Shown piece by piece: positions 17,327 to 26,418 of a stretch of DNA of 38,339 bases (position 1 is its first letter; every line of letters starts with the position of its first letter). The notes below the pieces were generated by a model, which did no database searches, had not been told where the DNA came from, and saw nothing but the letters and a program-made list of their open reading frames with translations. The translations under genes and the position numbers were made by a program. The stretch comes from Candidatus Lambdaproteobacteria bacterium (GTDB lineage Bacteria > SAR324 > JACQKK01): NCBI GenBank assembly GCA_016204605.1, contig JACQKK010000180.1:1-38339 (forward strand), read 5' to 3'.

Positions 17327-17517
17327 CCTTAGAAACATCGAACCGGCACAGCCGGCTCCGGCAGTCGCACCGGCAGTCGCACCGGGAGTCGCTCGGCGCA
17401 TCGCAGCCATGGCTGGCGCGAGGGGGGCGACGCGGGGTTCGCCGCGCCGGTGCGGGGCGCCGGAACAGGAGCAGTGCCCGGCGCCCGCTGTACGATCTCG
17501 CACGCCACGGGAGCCCC

Positions 17518-18375
17518 ATGGGCGATCCTGCGCTCCAGCGCGTCCGCGCGATTCCCCTGGCCACGGTCGGGGAGGCGCTGCAGCGGGCGTTCGGGGCGCT
17601 GCCCGAGGCGCTGCTCTGGTGCGACGCCGAGGGACGGGTGGTGCTCGCCAACGCGGCCTGCCGCCGCCTGTTCCGGGTCGGCGGCGATGCGCTGGCCGGG
17701 CGCACGGCGACGAGCCTGCTCACGCCCGCCGGTCACGGCGCGCTGCACGCCAGCCCCCTCTGGCCGCCGCAGGAGCTGCCGACCGGCGCCGCGCTGCGTC
17801 CGGCCATCGGCCATCGGCCGGACGGCTCCACCTTCTGCGCGCGGGTGCGCTCGCTGCCCGTGCGGTTGCGCGCCGATGCGCCGCTGCTCCTGCTCGAGCT
17901 GCGGGAGCTGCCGCCGGTCTCCGGGTGGGAGGCGTGGGCGCTGCTCGAGCCGGAGGGGATGGGGCGACTGCTGCACGAGGCGTTCGACGTGGTGTTCGTC
18001 GCCGACGACGAGGGCCGGCCCCTGGCGGCCGACAGCGCGCTCGCCCAAGCGCTCGGCATCGGCACGGGCGATGCGCCGGAGCCGCCGCTCGCGGCGCGCT
18101 GGCCGGCGGATTCCGCGAGCCGCCTCGCAGCCCAGCTCCGGCGGGCCGCGGGCGGCGCCGCCGGCGGCTGCGAGGAGTATAGCCTCGCGATGGGCGGCTT
18201 CCAGCACCGCTACGCGATCCGCATGCTGCCCCTGGCGGCGCTCGGCTCGGGGCCGCACGTCGTGGTGGGGCTGGGCATCGAGATCGCCGGGAGCGCCACC
18301 GCGGAGCGGTGGATGCGGGGGTCGCAACGCCTCGCGGCGATCGAGCGGGGGTCGGCTTCGTCATGTTCCGTGTAA
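17518..18375 (+). CDS. PAS-domain sensor, probably truncated at the C-terminus
   Basis: Protein of 285 residues with two PAS-like domains: one at about 18-130 (ALPEALLWCDAEGRVVLANA), and a more divergent one at about 145-265 (LLHEAFDVVFVADDEGRPLA). The tail ERWMRGSQRLAAIERG looks like the coiled linker that normally leads into a histidine kinase or other output domain, but the frame ends ten residues later. A PAS-only protein is possible. The start of a restriction-modification module just downstream, with a beheaded cheB on its other side, makes truncation by insertion more likely. Ligand and output are unknown. Confidence 0.7.
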   Translation: MGDPALQRVRAIPLATVGEALQRAFGALPEALLWCDAEGRVVLANAACRRLFRVGGDALAGRTATSLLTPAGHGALHASPLWPPQELPTGAALRPAIGHRPDGSTFCARVRSLPVRLRADAPLLLLELRELPPVSGWEAWALLEPEGMGRLLHEAFDVVFVADDEGRPLAADSALAQALGIGTGDAPEPPLAARWPADSASRLAAQLRRAAGGAAGGCEEYSLAMGGFQHRYAIRMLPLAALGSGPHVVVGLGIEIAGSATAERWMRGSQRLAAIERGSASSCSV

Positions 18376-18488
18376 TCTCCTTGATTGTGGGCGGCTGCTT
18401 TTGGCATGCTCGCCTCGGCGGAGTTCATGCCGCCGTCAAGCCCAAACCAGCAGGGACCGTGTACGCCCTCCATCCCCGCGAGCACCCC

Positions 18489-20549
18489 ATGACCAAGCCC
18501 TACGGCCCAGACAACCCGCACCCGCTTTCCAAGTTGAAAACCGAGCTGGTCTGGGAGGGGAAGTACGACGAGTACGGCAACCGCCGCGAGGTGGACTTGG
18601 CCGGTGCCGCCATGCCTTTGCAGAAGATCGAAACCATTGACGAGCCCCGGTCACGCGCGGAGGCCCAGGGCAGCCTGTTCGAGCCCCACAAGGTCCATGC
18701 CGACGACTTCCGCAACATGCTGGTCTGGGGCGACAATAGGCTGGTGATGGGCTCCCTGCTGAAGGACTTCAAGGGCAAGATCGATCTGATATATATCGAT
18801 CCGCCATTCGATGTGGGGGCGGATTTTACTCTGGACGTGAACATCGGTGATTCCTCTGATAAAGTCTTGAAGGATCAGTCAATCCTCGAAATGGTGGCAT
18901 ACCGTGATACTTGGGGTAAAGGCACTGACTCTTATATACACACGATGTATGAACGCATAGAATTCATGAAAGACCTCCTAAGTGAGAACGGCTGCTTATT
19001 TATTCATCTTGCGCCTACGGTTGCGGATCAAGTCCGGGTGCTATGTGACGAGATATTCGGAAAAACAAATTTCAGAAATGAGATTATCGTACATCGCCCT
19101 ATAACGAAAAATCTTCAGAGACAATTTAAGACGATTGAATCACTGCCACAGGGACATGATGTGATCCTATTCTATTCTAGAGATAGTAAGTCTCGGTTCC
19201 CAAACCTGCTTATACCATACGAATCAAAGAGCCCGGAAGGATATTGGCATCGATTTTGGAGTGGCGCCGATCGTCCAACAATGAGATACGATCTCCTTGG
19301 AGAAACACCTTCGTCGGGACAATGGAAGTGGCAGCGAGATCGCGCGGAGCAGGCTGTTCGAAACTATAACGAGTTTCTCCGTGAATCTCATAGTAGAACT
19401 CTATTTGAGTACTGGAAAGACACTGGTATGAAGCTAGAGTTCATTCGAAGATCAAACACAGGAACAGTAGAGAATTGGTTCCCGCCATCAGAAGATAAGG
19501 TCGGCGACACTGTGTGGGATGATGTCAAGGCTTACGAGAATCGAAAGGAGTTTCCAACGCAGAAGCACCGCGAATTGCTACAGAGAATTATTGAATGGGT
19601 AACAACGAACGATTCACTCGTAGCCGATATGTTCTGCGGTGGTGGTACAACTGGTGCGGTGGCGGAGTCCTTGGGCAGACGTTGGATCATGTGTGACCTT
19701 GGTCGTCTTGCAGTTCACACCAGTCGCAAACGACTCATCGACGTTCAGCGAACATTGCATGAGCAAGGGAGACAGTACCGCGCCTTCGACGTGTACAATT
19801 TGGGTCGCTACGAGCGGCAATGGTGGCAGTCGGCTCACCTGAATGGAGCGGACGACGAGCACCGCCGCGTGGTTCTTGAGTTCTTCCGGGCGGAGGTGCT
19901 GACGAAGGCGCCCTCGCCGTTGATCCACGGCCGCAAGGGAGGCGCCTTGTGCCACGTCTCCGCCATTGACACGTTGTTCACGCGCACGGAGGCGAAGGAC
20001 GTGGCGCTGGCCGTGGCCGCCGCCGGGGGCAGGGAGGTGTGGTGCCTGGCCTGGGAGTTCGAGATGGAGTTGCACCAGGTGCTCGCCGCGCTGGAGGCGG
20101 AAACCGGCGTCAAGATGCGCCCGGTGCAGATTCCCCGCGAGATCATGGAGCGCAACCGCACCTCGCCGCCGCCGTTCCTGGAGGTCGCCGTGCTGGAAGC
20201 GGAGCCGATCATCCGCAAGGCGGAAGGCAAGCGGGTGGCGGATATCAAGCTCACGCGGTTCATGCCCTCCCTGGCGGAGGTGCCCACGAAGGAGTTGGAG
20301 GCCCTCAAGGAACGGGCTGTCAAGAGCGGCTTCGATTTCATCGACTTCTGGGCGGTGGATTTCGATTGGCACCCCGGCAAGCCCTTCGCCCATCACTGGC
20401 AGGACTACCGCACCCGCAAGGACCGCAGCCTCAAAACAATCAGCGACGCGGCGTTCGCCTACGAGAAGCCCGGCAACCACACCGCCTGCGTCAAGGTGGT
20501 GGACGTGTTCGGTTGCGACACCAGCATTTCGGTGGAGGTGAAGGCATGA
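18489..20549 (+). CDS. mod: Type III restriction-modification methyltransferase subunit (Mod), beta-class N6-adenine
   Basis: DNA adenine methyltransferase of 686 residues. Motif IV is DPPF (Asp about 104, LIYIDPPFD) and precedes the SAM-binding motif I DMFCGGGTTG (about 380), the beta-class order used by type III Mod proteins. The segment between them holds the target recognition region. An additional C-terminal region of about 230 residues follows, as is common in Res-associated enzymes. The ATG at 18489 gives the best N-terminus (MTKPYGPDNPHPLSKLKTEL). DNA from about 18785 to 19790 is strikingly AT-rich, with ATA, AGA and TTA codons, while both ends are GC-rich. It overlaps res by four bases (ATGA). 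Confidence 0.9.
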   Translation: MTKPYGPDNPHPLSKLKTELVWEGKYDEYGNRREVDLAGAAMPLQKIETIDEPRSRAEAQGSLFEPHKVHADDFRNMLVWGDNRLVMGSLLKDFKGKIDLIYIDPPFDVGADFTLDVNIGDSSDKVLKDQSILEMVAYRDTWGKGTDSYIHTMYERIEFMKDLLSENGCLFIHLAPTVADQVRVLCDEIFGKTNFRNEIIVHRPITKNLQRQFKTIESLPQGHDVILFYSRDSKSRFPNLLIPYESKSPEGYWHRFWSGADRPTMRYDLLGETPSSGQWKWQRDRAEQAVRNYNEFLRESHSRTLFEYWKDTGMKLEFIRRSNTGTVENWFPPSEDKVGDTVWDDVKAYENRKEFPTQKHRELLQRIIEWVTTNDSLVADMFCGGGTTGAVAESLGRRWIMCDLGRLAVHTSRKRLIDVQRTLHEQGRQYRAFDVYNLGRYERQWWQSAHLNGADDEHRRVVLEFFRAEVLTKAPSPLIHGRKGGALCHVSAIDTLFTRTEAKDVALAVAAAGGREVWCLAWEFEMELHQVLAALEAETGVKMRPVQIPREIMERNRTSPPPFLEVAVLEAEPIIRKAEGKRVADIKLTRFMPSLAEVPTKELEALKERAVKSGFDFIDFWAVDFDWHPGKPFAHHWQDYRTRKDRSLKTISDAAFAYEKPGNHTACVKVVDVFGCDTSISVEVKA

Positions 20550-23500
20550 GCCCTTCGCCCATCATCAACCCGGAAGCGTTGGAGCCGCTCTACGCGCCAT
20601 GGGAGGAACCCAACGTCCACCGCGTGCGGGTGGAGCAGCCGGAGGGTGCGCCCCCGCGCGTCATCAAGGGCCGTCGCCCCACCTCCATCGTCATCGCGCA
20701 GAACCTCCGGCCGTTCGTGCGGGAATGGCGGGAATCGGGCTACCCCGGCGCCAGCGACACCACGCGCACGTTGCTCAACCATTGGTTCAACCGCAGTCAC
20801 AACGGCGAGACCCCGGCGGGGGAGCCGTTCGAGTTCAGGTACTACTTCTGCCAGCGGGAAGCGGTCGAGACGTTCATCTACCTCAAGGAAGTCCGGGAGA
20901 TACCAGCCCTTTCGCGCATGATCGAGGAATTCGGCGGGCCGGAGGGACCGGACAAGGAAGCGGCGGTCAACGGTGTGTCGCCGGAAGAGGATGAGTGGTC
21001 CCGCTATGCGTTCAAGCTGGCCACGGGGGCGGGCAAAACCAAGGTCATTTCCCTAGCCATCGTCTGGAGCTACTTCCACGCCTTGCGCGAAAGCGATTCT
21101 CCGATGGCCCGCCATTTCGTCGTGATCGCGCCGAACCTCACCGTGTTCGAGCGGCTGCGGGAGGACTTCGCGCCCCCGGAAGGCGGGCCGACGGTCATTG
21201 AGAAGGACCCGCTCGTGCCTCCCGAATGGAAGGGCGATTGGAACCTCTCCGTGGTGGTGCAGGACGAAGCCGGTGGGGCCGTCACAGGCGGCGCCTTGTA
21301 CCTCACCAACATTCACCGCCTGTACGACCCGAAGAAACGCCGAGGCGGCGAGCCCGACACATACCCGTGGGTGGGGCCGGCCGTCTCCCGTGCAAAAGCC
21401 CTGGACACAGGGGCGGAACTGCGGGACCGCATCACGGCGCACCCGCGCCTGATGGTGCTGAACGACGAGGCGCACCACGTCTGGGACCCGGACTCCGCAT
21501 GGAACGAGGCTATCCACCACCTGCACGATACGGTCCGCAAGCGGAATGGCACGGGCCTTGCGGCGCAGTTGGATTTCTCTGCCACGCCCAAGGACAACAG
21601 CAGCCGCCCCTTCAAGCACATCGTCTGCGATGCGCCGCTGGGCGAGGCCGTGGACTGCGGCATCGTCAAGGTACCGATCATCGGCAAGGCCGGTGCGCTG
21701 GAGGATCACCCCCACGAGAGCGCCGCTTACCGCTACGAGAAGCACTTGCTCGTGGGCTACGAGCGCTGGAAGGCCAGTTGGGCCGAGTGGCAAGGCAGCG
21801 GCAAAAAGCCACTCATGTTCGTGATGTGCGAGGACACCGACGCCGCGAACGAGATCGCGCAGCGCCTGAACACGGACGCGCTGTTCAAGGACCTCAATGG
21901 CACGACTATCAACCTGCACACGAACCTAAAAGGCCGCGTGAAGCAGGTGGGGCGCGGCGCCGACAAGAGGCCCGTCTTTGAAGAGAGCGAGAAGGAAATC
22001 AGCGACGAAGATCTTAAAGCACTCCGCAAGTTGAGTCGGGAACTGGACTCCAACGCCAGCCCCTACCGTTGCATCGTATCGGTGATGATGCTCCGCGAAG
22101 GATGGGACGTTCGGAACGTGACGACCATCGTGCCATTGCGGCCCTATAGCTCCAAGGCAAACATCCTGCCGGAACAAACCTTGGGGCGTGGTCTGCGCCG
22201 AATGTACCCTCCAGGCCAAGCCCCCGAAATCGTGACTGTCGTCGAGCACCCCGCATTCGAGAGCTTGTATCGTGAGCAACTTGCACAGGAAGGCTTGCCG
22301 ATCCAATCCACGGACGCGGACAAGGTTCCGGGCACCACGGTCAGTATCTTCCCCGACCCGAAGAAGGACTGGAAGGCGCTGGATATCCGGCTACCCCAGC
22401 TTACCGGCGGCCACCAGCGCCTCCCCAAGCTCGAAGGGCTGACCTTTGACGATGTGCAGCAAGCGTTTCGTCGCCACCAGCCGCTGCCTTTGGGAGGTAA
22501 GGGTACTGAGACCTTGGAATATGAGGGGCGCCAGTTGTTCACAGGCGAGGTGGTGGAGCGAATGGTAATCCACCTGCCGCTGCTGCAAAGCGGCGTGGGC
22601 GCCGTCTCCTACTACGTCAAAGAATTGGAGACGATCTGTAAGGTGCGCAACACGTGGCAGACGCTCGGACCGCTGGTCACGCGGTTCCTGGAGGAACTGC
22701 TGTTCGCGGAAAAGACCTCCCTGTACGACGAGCGCTTGGTGTCGCGGCTGGCGAGCGCCGACGTGCGAGAGCATATCCGCGCCGTCTTCGTATCGCTGAT
22801 TCGCAAGCGCACCACCACCACCGAGATTCGCGCCAAGGAGGCCCAGCCCATTTCACTGGCGACGTGGAAGCCCTTTCAGGCGACCCATTCGGAGAAACAC
22901 CCGGCCGTTCCTTCGCCCAGCACTTTGTTCAACCTCGTGCCCTGCAACCGGGCGCTGGAGCAGTCATTCGCGGATTTCGTCACAAAGGCGAGGGATGTTG
23001 CCGCGTTCGCCAAGAACGCAGGGCCACAGTGCCTGGGGATTGATTACCTGGCGGCCGGCCATCGGCTCGCTTTCTACACCCCGGATTTCTTCGTTCGCAC
23101 CGCGACGGGCCGCCACTACCTCGTGGAGACAAAGGGCCGTGTGGACCTGGACGTGCCCACAAAGGCGAGAGCCGCTGTCGAGTGGTGTAAAGCCGCATCC
23201 GCGCGAACGGTTCCGTGGTATTATTTGTTCATCCCGCACGATGTGTTTGGGCATGTCACGGGCAACACATTTGACGAGCTGGCCCGCGCCTGCGCGCCAT
23301 CCCTGGCGCAACTGGTGGAGGAATCCCCGGCGCAACCCTCCCTTCCTGGAATCACGGATGAAGGAGGTCCCGCGCTGGGCGATTTCATCACCCCGGAACA
23401 ACTGGCCTCCCTCCCTAAGCGCTACGCCACCGCGATTGACCACGCGATTCAGCTTTACCGCTTCCAGGAAAACAAGCCGCTCAACTTCGCCCCCGTGTTC

Positions 23501-23977
23501 AATCCGATGCTTGGTGTGATGGATCACGCGGCGACGGAAATGATCGTGGCACGGCTCAATCCTCATCTTCCGGTGGCTCGTACGGCTCAGGACGATTGGT
23601 TTGCCCCGTACCTCGGCCGCGTCCCGGCACCGCTAGCCGGGAAATCCGACAAGCTGGCCAAGGACCTCAAGCGCGCCTTCGTGTACCGAAACCCGTTGTC
23701 GCCGATTGGTCTGCTGAATCGATGCTTCGACTTCGCGCGCAGCACGCGGGAGAACATGACCGGAGTGCTCGGTACGGTGAAACAGGCATTCGTTTTCGCC
23801 GGAAGCGACCTGCTCCACAAGGACATCAATCTGGTGAACGATTTCCGGAACACCATCGTGGCGCACCAGGACAAGGAACTCACGGACAAGACCGTTGCCG
23901 GTGAAGCGCTGCGGCTGTGGATCAACACTTTGATGGTGATTCAGAGGCACTTGTCAGCACCATCTGGCGGCCGATGA
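20546..23977 (+). CDS. res: Type III restriction endonuclease subunit (Res), DEAH helicase with nuclease
   Basis: Superfamily 2 helicase-nuclease of 1143 residues. Walker A is FKLATGAGKTKVISLA (about residue 160), the DEAH box is LNDEAHHVW (about 305), motif III is LDFSATPKD, and a LREGWDVRN segment followed by QTLGRGLRRM represents the C-terminal helicase motifs. A PD-(D/E)xK nuclease follows: TPDFFVR (about 845) and YLVETKG (about 859). The last about 90 residues are helical and contain FRNTIVAH (about 1101), which resembles a HEPN R-x(4-6)-H motif. Res translocates and cleaves DNA only with Mod. The start overlaps mod, so the two are translationally coupled. Confidence 0.92.
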   Translation: MSPSPIINPEALEPLYAPWEEPNVHRVRVEQPEGAPPRVIKGRRPTSIVIAQNLRPFVREWRESGYPGASDTTRTLLNHWFNRSHNGETPAGEPFEFRYYFCQREAVETFIYLKEVREIPALSRMIEEFGGPEGPDKEAAVNGVSPEEDEWSRYAFKLATGAGKTKVISLAIVWSYFHALRESDSPMARHFVVIAPNLTVFERLREDFAPPEGGPTVIEKDPLVPPEWKGDWNLSVVVQDEAGGAVTGGALYLTNIHRLYDPKKRRGGEPDTYPWVGPAVSRAKALDTGAELRDRITAHPRLMVLNDEAHHVWDPDSAWNEAIHHLHDTVRKRNGTGLAAQLDFSATPKDNSSRPFKHIVCDAPLGEAVDCGIVKVPIIGKAGALEDHPHESAAYRYEKHLLVGYERWKASWAEWQGSGKKPLMFVMCEDTDAANEIAQRLNTDALFKDLNGTTINLHTNLKGRVKQVGRGADKRPVFEESEKEISDEDLKALRKLSRELDSNASPYRCIVSVMMLREGWDVRNVTTIVPLRPYSSKANILPEQTLGRGLRRMYPPGQAPEIVTVVEHPAFESLYREQLAQEGLPIQSTDADKVPGTTVSIFPDPKKDWKALDIRLPQLTGGHQRLPKLEGLTFDDVQQAFRRHQPLPLGGKGTETLEYEGRQLFTGEVVERMVIHLPLLQSGVGAVSYYVKELETICKVRNTWQTLGPLVTRFLEELLFAEKTSLYDERLVSRLASADVREHIRAVFVSLIRKRTTTTEIRAKEAQPISLATWKPFQATHSEKHPAVPSPSTLFNLVPCNRALEQSFADFVTKARDVAAFAKNAGPQCLGIDYLAAGHRLAFYTPDFFVRTATGRHYLVETKGRVDLDVPTKARAAVEWCKAASARTVPWYYLFIPHDVFGHVTGNTFDELARACAPSLAQLVEESPAQPSLPGITDEGGPALGDFITPEQLASLPKRYATAIDHAIQLYRFQENKPLNFAPVFNPMLGVMDHAATEMIVARLNPHLPVARTAQDDWFAPYLGRVPAPLAGKSDKLAKDLKRAFVYRNPLSPIGLLNRCFDFARSTRENMTGVLGTVKQAFVFAGSDLLHKDINLVNDFRNTIVAHQDKELTDKTVAGEALRLWINTLMVIQRHLSAPSGGR

Positions 23978-24625
<648 letters not shown>

Positions 24626-24716
24626 TTCCGCCGGAGCATCCCGCCGCGAATCGAACCCCGCGAGCCTGAGGCACGCAAGGCGGGTCTCGAAGCCTGTACA
24701 GCCTGAGGTCGCAGGA

Positions 24717-24739
24717 GGCGCAGGGCCGCGGCCTGCGCC
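24717..24739 (+). terminator. Strong hairpin downstream of the cheB remnant
   Basis: GGCGCAGG and CCTGCGCC pair perfectly around a seven-base loop, about 90 bases after the cheB stop and about 110 before the HtrA-like start. An AATTT sequence follows about ten bases later but there is no proper T-tract. It is a possible terminator separating the two transcription units. Confidence 0.35.
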
Positions 24740-24846
24740 GCGCTTGCAATTTGTCCGCGGCAATGGAGAATAGGCCCGTCGATGTATGTCATGCTGGCCG
24801 CTCCGCCGCCAGGCCGGCATCGTATTCCACTCGCGACAGGAACGGC

Positions 24847-26418
24847 ATGACGGGGCCAGCGGACAGGCCTGGGATCGGGCGTGGCATCCGCCCGACCGCC
24901 GCGCCTTACCGGCCCGCCCGCGCGCGGCGCTGGGGGCGGTTCGCGGCAGCGGCCCTGCTGGGGGCGGCGGTGCTCCATGGCGCCGGCGCCCGTGGCCAGG
25001 ACGCCGATCGCCTGCCGACCGACGAGCAGATCGAGCAGGCGGTGGTTTCGGTCGACGTCACCCGCCAGCCGCACGATTGGTACTCCCCCTGGCAGCGCCG
25101 GCGTACCGAGGGCGCCGGAGGTTCGGGCTTCCTGATCGGGCCGGGTCTCGTGCTGACGAACGCGCACGTGGTCAGCGATGCCAAGCAGATTCTGCTGCGC
25201 CTCAACGGCGATAGCGCCCCCTACTACGCCGAGGTGGCCCACATCGCGCACGATAGCGACCTGGCCCTGCTTCGCGTGGCCGACCCCAAGTTCGGCAAGG
25301 GCGTGTTGCCGCTGCGGCTGGGCGACCTGCCCTCGCTGCGCACGCGGGTCCGCACCTACGGCTTCCCGGTCGGCGGCGACATGATCTCGCGCACCGAGGG
25401 CGTGGTCTCGCGGGTGCAGTTCATCACCTATGCGCACACGGGCGCCGATTCCCACCTGGCCATCCAGACGGATTCCGCCATCAATCCGGGGAACAGCGGC
25501 GGCCCGGTGACCCAGCGCGGCCTCGTGGTGGGCGTCGCCTTCCAGTCCACGCCGGGACTGAACGACGTGGGCTACTTCATTCCCACGCCGGTGATCAACC
25601 GCTTCCTGCGCGATATCCAGGATGGCCGTTACGATGGATACGGCGAGCTGGGCCTCGTCACGAGCGGCATGGTCAATCCCGCCTACCGCGGCTACCTCGG
25701 GCTGCCCGATACGCTCACGGGGGTGACGGTGGACAGCGTGCTGCCGCGAGCCTCGGGCGACGGGCTGCTTCACGCGGGCGACGTGGTCACCGAGATCGAC
25801 GGCGCCAAGGTGGCGAACGATGGCACCATCAAGTATTTCGGCCACGCCGTGAGCTTCGAGCAGTTGGCGGAAGAGAAGCTGATCGGCGAGCGGGTCACAC
25901 TCCGGGTCTGGCGCGACCGGAAGGCGCTGGAGCTCCCCGTGATGCTGAAGCACTACCCGGATTCGGACCGGCTCCGCTCCCGCTACGACTATCTGCCGCC
26001 GTACTTCATCTATGCCGGGCTGGTGTTCATGGAACTGAGCCAGTCCTACCTGGAGACCTTCGGCAACCCCTGGCAGAACGCCCCCAGCGCCCTGCTGCTC
26101 GAGCACTTCTACCGGAACCGGGAACAGCCGGAGGACAAGGAACGACGGGCCGTCGTGCTGATCCGCGTGCTGCCGCACGACGTGAACACGGGCTACCGAC
26201 GCTATGCCAACAAAGTGGTCGCGACCGTCAACGGCGTGCCCATCGAGGGATTGCGCGACGTGGTGCAGGGGTTCCGTGATCCGGTGAGCCGCGATTTCCA
26301 CCGCATCGAGATGGCCGAGAACGGCGGCACGCTCATTCTCGACAAGGCCGCCGCCGACCGTGCGCATCTGGAAATCCTGCTGAACTACGGCATCCAGGAG
26401 GACAGGAGGCTGCCATGA
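24847..26418 (+). CDS. HtrA/DegP-like periplasmic serine protease
   Basis: Trypsin-fold protease of 523 residues. The N-terminus has an Arg-rich start and a hydrophobic segment (about 31-50), a signal peptide or anchor. The triad is complete: His107 in LTNAHVV, Asp138 in HDSDLALL and Ser217 in NPGNSGGPV. A PDZ-like region follows (about 255-330, GLLHAGDVVTEIDG), then a long C-terminal part of about 190 residues with a second PDZ-like segment (KVVATVNGVPIEGL). The length and layout resemble the plant-type Deg9 and bacterial homologues more than classical DegP. The gene overlaps a degenerate paralogue by four bases and lies near an ECF sigma gene, suggesting envelope quality control. Confidence 0.88.
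   Translation: MTGPADRPGIGRGIRPTAAPYRPARARRWGRFAAAALLGAAVLHGAGARGQDADRLPTDEQIEQAVVSVDVTRQPHDWYSPWQRRRTEGAGGSGFLIGPGLVLTNAHVVSDAKQILLRLNGDSAPYYAEVAHIAHDSDLALLRVADPKFGKGVLPLRLGDLPSLRTRVRTYGFPVGGDMISRTEGVVSRVQFITYAHTGADSHLAIQTDSAINPGNSGGPVTQRGLVVGVAFQSTPGLNDVGYFIPTPVINRFLRDIQDGRYDGYGELGLVTSGMVNPAYRGYLGLPDTLTGVTVDSVLPRASGDGLLHAGDVVTEIDGAKVANDGTIKYFGHAVSFEQLAEEKLIGERVTLRVWRDRKALELPVMLKHYPDSDRLRSRYDYLPPYFIYAGLVFMELSQSYLETFGNPWQNAPSALLLEHFYRNREQPEDKERRAVVLIRVLPHDVNTGYRRYANKVVATVNGVPIEGLRDVVQGFRDPVSRDFHRIEMAENGGTLILDKAAADRAHLEILLNYGIQEDRRLP

Noticed and set aside
18381..18410. Sigma-70 promoter for mod (TTGATT and CATGCT)
   Set aside because: The -10 match is only three of six bases.
19614..20480. 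Minus-strand open frame inside mod
   Set aside because: It is antisense to conserved motif I and the C-terminal region of the methyltransferase and shows no recognisable domain.
24640..24680. tRNA T-arm-like sequence (TTCGATTC on the minus strand) as an attachment site
   Set aside because: The flanking stems do not pair as a T-arm and no other tRNA arms can be drawn.
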